A stretch of DNA of 64,000 nucleotides from Polytrichum commune (Eukaryota > Streptophyta > Polytrichopsida > Polytrichales > Polytrichaceae), in assembly GCA_950295325.1 (NCBI GenBank), contig OX485805.1, positions 32,971,501 to 33,035,500 on the forward strand. The letters are read 5' to 3'. The notes below the pieces were generated by a model. That model was not told where the DNA came from. It did no database searches and worked only from the letters and a program-made list of their open reading frames with translations. This document shows, in pieces, positions 58,263 to 64,000 of the stretch. The number at the start of each line of letters is the position of its first letter. The first letter of the stretch is position 1. Made by a program: the position numbers and the translations under genes.

Positions 58263-60489
58263 TTTAGGCATATACATCCCCTTCCAATTGTGTTGACAAT
58301 TCTAAGTTCAACTTAGAATGACGAATTTTGAGCATGGAGTAAAATCTCATTTGAACATACATTTTTCTAGTGTCCCTTCTTAATTCAAACCTAATCACAT
58401 GTTACTGCAATATGGATGTCTAATCAAGATAAGTAACCATGAATCTCATGATTTTAAAGTCATTTGTAAGGTCATCGGATACAAGATATTTATCATGTAA
58501 CTTTGATGAACATTTTAATGGGCACCGCGTTTACATGTCCAAAGGAAGATTCTCTTTGGGCTCGAATAAATATGAAAGAAGCCTAAGAGTTGTACCTACT
58601 CTAGCCCATGGTTTTTAATTCAACCACTACCACCTTTTGAATTTTAAACAAGAGGTAGTGAGGAGCAAGGGGATATATCTCTCTCCACTTTCGAGATGTT
58701 GGGCACTGGTTGAGTCTCTCCAATAGCTTGAGATAGGACTCTAAGCTTTAGAGATAGAATTCTATGCAAGGTCGTGAATAGGTGAAAGTCAATTGTGTCC
58801 TCTTCCTTAGGGCTCAACTTGAAGATCATCTTGCAACACCAAAGCCATGTTAGTGTAAGGTGTTATGTAAAGGTGTTAAGTACATAAAAAAAATTAAAGA
58901 TTTTAAAAATAGAGTGAGTTTTCCATTTATTCTCTTTCATGTCAGCGGCAATGGTTACTTAAGTTTCAATGATGGTCAAAAGAGACCATGTTTGTTGCAT
59001 CTCTATTACCTCTTGCTTTGGAGTGTGCAAATGTAATGAAGTGGACACCCACACATTCACATTAACAGGAGTGCACAATTTGTATGAACCTACATTCAGT
59101 GTGAAGTGTGCATGATATCTCATAATTAAGTAAATTGGATTAATCCATGATTACAATATGCTTGAGTAGTATGGACAAATTCATTGGTATGTTGTACATT
59201 GTGGGCATAATTTAATATTGAGATTTAACATTTTCTCACTCATAATATAGATTCAACATGAGAAATAATATATTAGTGTTGTACAACATATTTTGATATT
59301 ACAAGATTCAAATAAACATCAAGGTTTCACGTATTCCTTACAATGTTGAAACAAATTGAAAGTGAAACGGCGAATCCATCCCTAGAATTAAGTCGATAGA
59401 ACAAATTTGAGTAATATCCAATTTCAGTTAAATATAAGTTCAATTTGATAACTCTGAAACCTAGACACTTTGGCACGAAGGAAGCGCACTAGAACACTAG
59501 TGGCTTTGTTCATGGTGCAAACTTATGCAAATTGACAATGCCTGGAGTGCACATGAAATACACTTGAGCAGACACTTGCCAACAGTGTACCAAAGCAAGA
59601 ATTTGGTAGAGGAGAGGTAAGCTAGGCATACCCAAAACCAACACAATGCACCAGTGTCATTCTTCGAAGCCCCCAAATGTATAATTTGTACCTTAGTTTT
59701 GGACATAGGTACTTTATCAAGTGCAAGAGGAGACTTGTTCAGCTTCTGTGTCTCTGACTCAGGAGTCAGGACTTTCCTGCCAAGTCACCAACGCTCTGGT
59801 TTTCCCATGGTACTTGGGTGGGTACACAATTTGCTTTCAAGAATCTGGGTACACATAGTCTGCTTGTAGGGTACAAAATTTGCTTGGAAATTCAGACTTC
59901 ACCAAGGTGCAAACAATTTGACATTGCAATTTGGTTTCATAGTTCTCTAAGTATTCACAAGATTTTCCTACCAAATTATTGTAGCATTTATAAAATCCTG
60001 TGCAATGTCGGCAATTCTTGAAGATCTTGAATGTAGGTAATGAATTTCCTAAATGTCTTGAGTCAACAGATTTAGAAACTTATCTCAGCAAAAACCCAGT
60101 TACTATAACATCATTCAACCCCAGGCCAAGGGATCCTTTTGGAGGCATCAAAAGCCTGGAACTGGGGAACAATGGGCCATGACATGCATCTTTAGCCTGA
60201 ATCTTATATACACAAGCTTCATCTGACCACGGTAGTCACTAAAGCCCAAGGAAAAAGTTGTTTCCCACTATTTCCTTAGGATAAAATAGGGACAAACTTT
60301 TCCCTAAAGCTGGGAACACAGTCATACAAAGGAAAGGAATGCTCAAACGTGTCAAATTTGCTATAGGTATGGTAGATAGTGTAAAAGCTGATTCTGTGTG
60401 AACCCAGCTCCACCTGAATAATGTGCAGATCTGGTTCCGATATATTTCTCAATGAATAATATGAAGTCTGAAAGTTTTAGGGTCATGGC
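58263..60489. other. Intergenic, downstream of the mTERF gene
   Basis: No gene recognised. The last 300-400 bases before 60490 are the likely 3' UTR of the mTERF gene. A 69-codon minus-strand open frame at 59497-59706 has no recognised domain. Confidence 0.45.
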
Positions 60490-63400
60490 TCACAGAGTTG
60501 GAATGAGCATTCGACCAAATCCCAGAAATTCTGCAGCAAACTCATCATCATTTTTTGCTAACATAGATTTGAGATCACAACTAATTTGTCGGCGTTCTAT
60601 TACTCTAGCCCTAGGAATAATCCTTTTCTCCAATGAGTAGCTGAAATACCGTGGGTATTCCACAACCTCGTAGACTTGCCTGCCCATTGAGTTCACAAGA
60701 AATTGGAGTTTGGGTTTCAAAACAGGTTCAACATTGTAGCCTAGTAAAGGTGGGAACTTGTATACCATCCTTGCAATGTTGTTCTTGGATATGTTCCACG
60801 TCCGCAGGTACTCCATCCTGTCCACAAACAAAGAAACCCATGTTCACTGTAATGCATGAAAATATGGCAAGAGAAGACTTTCTAGTGCAAGACAAAACGG
60901 CAATCATCATCCATGTAATTTTCCGACTTGGTGTAAAATTTACAGATCTCCCACTTCCATTGGCGGAAGAAACATGCAGAATATGAGTCAACATTTGGGT
61001 GTAGAACAAACCTCCAAAGGTCTACAAAGCTTTGAATAGGTACAGGGGAGAAAATTTGAGCCAACTCGGCCACTATCCTTACTTCTTTATTGTCAATCAG
61101 CTACTCATTGAATTGCTTTGGTTATTACTTGTACTTTTATGATATTTTTCTTCTGATATATAGTTCACTGAGTTCCATTTTATTTCAACAATTTAGGGAA
61201 TGAACTGGGTCATCTGTAACTGCCTAGTTGCTGGATCTCTCTGTTCATTGGCTTCAATTCATAATTATTGACACCTTGCTCACAAGTTTCCAGGGTTTCT
61301 GTAGGGACTTTTGATGCACGTGCAGATTGAGCACACACTTGACTTCACTATGGGTTTCATATAAAAAATAAACTATACCTAGATATCTTAATTTCCCATG
61401 TATCGGATCTACTTCTGTCTCACATAGGCATCAAACTCTGACGAGCTATACAACTTTCTGGAAATTGTGCACTAATCCGTTTTCTAACACTATTGGAGAT
61501 GACCACAACAACTGAGAACCTGCATTGAAAAGAGAGTTAATATACCAATAGAACAAAGGGTGGCTTAAACCCAAGGCCTTAACTTGGATCCCATGGGAAC
61601 TCTGAGGTTGAACTGGCCACAGCTGAAAAGTGCTTGGATGTTTCACCTTCACAACACTTGATTCCTGGTGCTTATGATTTATGGTCCACCCAATCAGAGT
61701 GGGAGTATCTAGGTAAGCCAGATATTTTTAGGCAACCATGTGGCAGCCTATGGGCTTGCCCTTGGGGGAGATTAGGTGCCAGCTGGCTTGTCCGTGCATG
61801 TTTGAAAGGAGGCAAGTAGTCTTTAAGGGTTTTCTATTCTTGCCATTTTCGTATAAGGATTACATAAAGGATTAGAATCACTTTAAAGATGAAGCAACAC
61901 CAAAATTCACACTGGTGGGCCAACATTGGAGTTATTTCTTTCTCCAATAGAAACAATAACTAACCTGGGCTGCAGAGAGTCCTTCACACTCATTGAGAGC
62001 ATCTCTGGAAACATGCGCACAACCCTCTGCATGAGTTCGTCCTTGATTCCCAGGTCCTCCAAGAACTGCACCTTTGTCTCCAAGGTTTCAGAAACATCAG
62101 ATGCAAACACCTCGGGTGACCTCTTCAACATACCACCCATGTCTTTTGGGTCCACACCCAGCTTTGACAGAAAGCCCACCACCTGTTTCATTGAGCAAGT
62201 AAGAAGGCTGTAAAGATAAATTTCAGTCTGCAGGATTCTGATGGCTGATGAGAATGGCAACACCTAGGTAAAGAGAAGAGAAGAGAAGAAGCAAGGCAGA
62301 ACTCATACCTCGTTAAACTCCTCATGTGTGCGAATCAGTAATTGGGGACTGCAACCTATTACCCGACCCAACCTCTTGCTTTTCACCCCGAGCTCGTTCA
62401 TGCGATCAACCATTGGCTGCATGGTCCTGGTAGTCGAGCATCCCACCAATTGGGGACATCTGGTGATTGATAAATCGACCTCTTTTTGTGGAACCTTACA
62501 CCAACATTCAAGAGAAGTCAAACTCTTGCAAAGCCCAGAATTGGGTATTATACCTCTCAGTGAAATGACTTCTCCAGCACTCTATAACCAAGGAACATAT
62601 AATGGCCAAGTAATCAATAAATTGACCAAGTAATCAATAAAATGGCTATGATGGGACACCTTAATTGAGAAGAGGAAGTCCACAAGATCTTTGACATTAT
62701 TTTGTGCACTGCGGCTGAGAATCCATGGGTATCTAGAGACCATTTTCCCCAAATTTCTTGCGGGGACACCAACCTGCAGCAAGTGCTAGAATATAAATAA
62801 TAGAGAAGATAGAAAGCCTTCAACCAGGATGATAATAGGTTCACTAGAGTTTCAGTTCAAAACTCCTTAAGTTTACCTTGGTTAAAGTTCTTGCTCGCTT
62901 CTTCAGATCTTGATTAATATCACACAAAAGGACTGGTGGATACAACAAGACCACTTGGCCAACAGCATCTGCCGACACCCCCATACTCTCCAGGAAATCA
63001 AGAACAGGTCTAAGTTCGGTGTCCAAGCCTTGAAGAAAAATTTTCGGAAAGTTTTCAATAAGACGAGCAACTGCAAATGGTGTCGAGTGAAGCAAAGCAA
63101 CACCCCCTCGCTGAGCTTCTATCTGCAAGAGGCTTGAAGAGAGACAGCACCCCAGAATAAGTGGAATCCCCAGTTGCCACATGTGACCACAAACTAGGAA
63201 CCTAAGACCGGGAATCAACTTCAAACACAAATCTTGAATGGTAATATCTAAGCCAAAAGGCAGGCATCTATTTCCATGAAGTCCCTTACTAATTAGAACC
63301 CAGAAATCCTCAACTGCAGATAGCAAGTGTATTCCAACAAGAAACCTTGTACATCAGACAATCCACAAATTACAATAAATAGAGACAGGGGTGATGCAGA

Positions 63401-64000
63401 TCCCCAATGTAGAACTAAATGCACAGGCATACAAAATGAGATTTATGTTCAAAAAACATATCAACCATTTGAAGGGTGTGAACTGATCTAAAACTGTAGT
63501 TTCAACCTCAAATAGTGTCGAGATGCAGAGTAACACCGAGACTGCAGATGCTGTGGACACAAGTCTGATGCAGTAACTTCCAACATTTTCAAAAATAAAT
63601 AACAGATGAATAAGATGCTCAGGCTAGACTAGAAGAATGTGCCAAAACCTTTTCAAAGAAGGAGAGCGTATGTTGCAGGTCCTCGTCTGCAGCGACCGAG
63701 AGGCGCATCATCATTTGGTGTACTTTGCGCTCCAGCGCTTCCCCATTAACTTTGGATTTCTCCAAAACCTCCCGTAAGAAATTGACCTGACAATCTCCAG
63801 ATGAACTCATAAGAAACTCTGAACCTCCATCTTGAGGTGAAACATGTGAGACTTGATCTGAGGTGGGAAGAAGAGAGGACTACTGACCTTCTTAAGGAAT
63901 TCTGGAAGGGATGAACCGGAAAGGACATAAGAGATTCGAGAGATATTCTGCGCCCGCACTCCCACGCTTTCGAGCACTACTACCCACTGCTCTTGTCGAC
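60490..64000 (-). CDS. mTERF-family protein, 3' part (gene continues beyond the window)
   Basis: Seven exons, complement of 60490-60817, 61965-62182, 62309-62494, 62660-62773, 62877-63122, 63649-63786 and 63888-64000, join in frame to 446 residues and a stop at 60490. The 5' end is outside the window. The protein is a run of mTERF motifs of about 35 residues, each with a conserved proline/leucine pattern: FPKIFL, YPPVLL, YPWILSRS, CPQLVGCS, SPQLLIRT, SPEVFASD, FPEMLSMS, FPPLLGYN and YPRYFSYSLEKRI, ending with the usual plant tail IPRARVIERR...DEFAAEFLGFG. Such helical repeats bind nucleic acid in chloroplasts or mitochondria and act in organelle transcription or RNA splicing. The many repeats and the tail recall plant MTERF2/EMB2219-like members, but I cannot fix the subfamily. 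No targeting peptide is visible because the N-terminus is missing. The exon at 62309-62494 uses a TGTAAG acceptor, less usual than CAG. Neighbouring exons fit without frameshifts. Confidence 0.92.

Overview
The window looks like nuclear DNA of a land plant. All four recognisable genes belong to plant nuclear families, coding regions are broken by short GT-AG introns, and most of the rest is AT-rich DNA full of transposon remains. The lineage is not fixed by the sequence. My guess is a seed-free plant or another plant with moderately large intergenic spaces. All four genes lie on the minus strand.

Layout. (1) 2.5-6.8 kb: a complete seven-exon putative SAM-dependent methyltransferase of the PMT/QUA2 family (Golgi, pectin-related), with a GC-richer upstream region to about 8.1 kb. 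(2) 8-42 kb: a gene-poor, repeat-rich block. It holds a CACTA (En/Spm-like) transposon at 13.7-17.7 kb with a MULE-type MITE nested inside it, a Ty3/gypsy integrase remnant at 19.1-19.4 kb, a Tc1-like element with a DDE transposase pseudogene and long terminal inverted repeats at 31.9-33.4 kb, a Stowaway-type MITE at 36.1 kb, two further MITE-like families (A and B), tandem repeats, a lone exon-like fragment at 29.6 kb and two arrays of small hairpins. (3) 42.8-47.7 kb: a complete eleven-exon ubiquitin-specific protease of the UBP27/USP30 type (mitochondrial outer membrane). (4) 51.8-52.8 kb: a single-exon MO25/CAB39-like scaffold gene. (5) 53.7-60.4 kb: a second repeat block with the third hairpin array, a tRNA-derived SINE and another family-B MITE. 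(6) 60.5-64.0 kb: the 3' part of an mTERF-family gene that continues past the window end.

The genes do not form an operon or pathway: one is Golgi cell-wall related, one mitochondrial deubiquitination, one kinase scaffold and one organelle gene expression. The most unusual items are the three arrays of short hairpins whose arms differ in matched pairs around a constant GTCT/ATCT loop, and the Tc1-like element with DD34E-type spacing, which is not the usual mariner type of plants. Exon borders were set by reading frame, GT-AG signals and remembered family alignments; no search was run.
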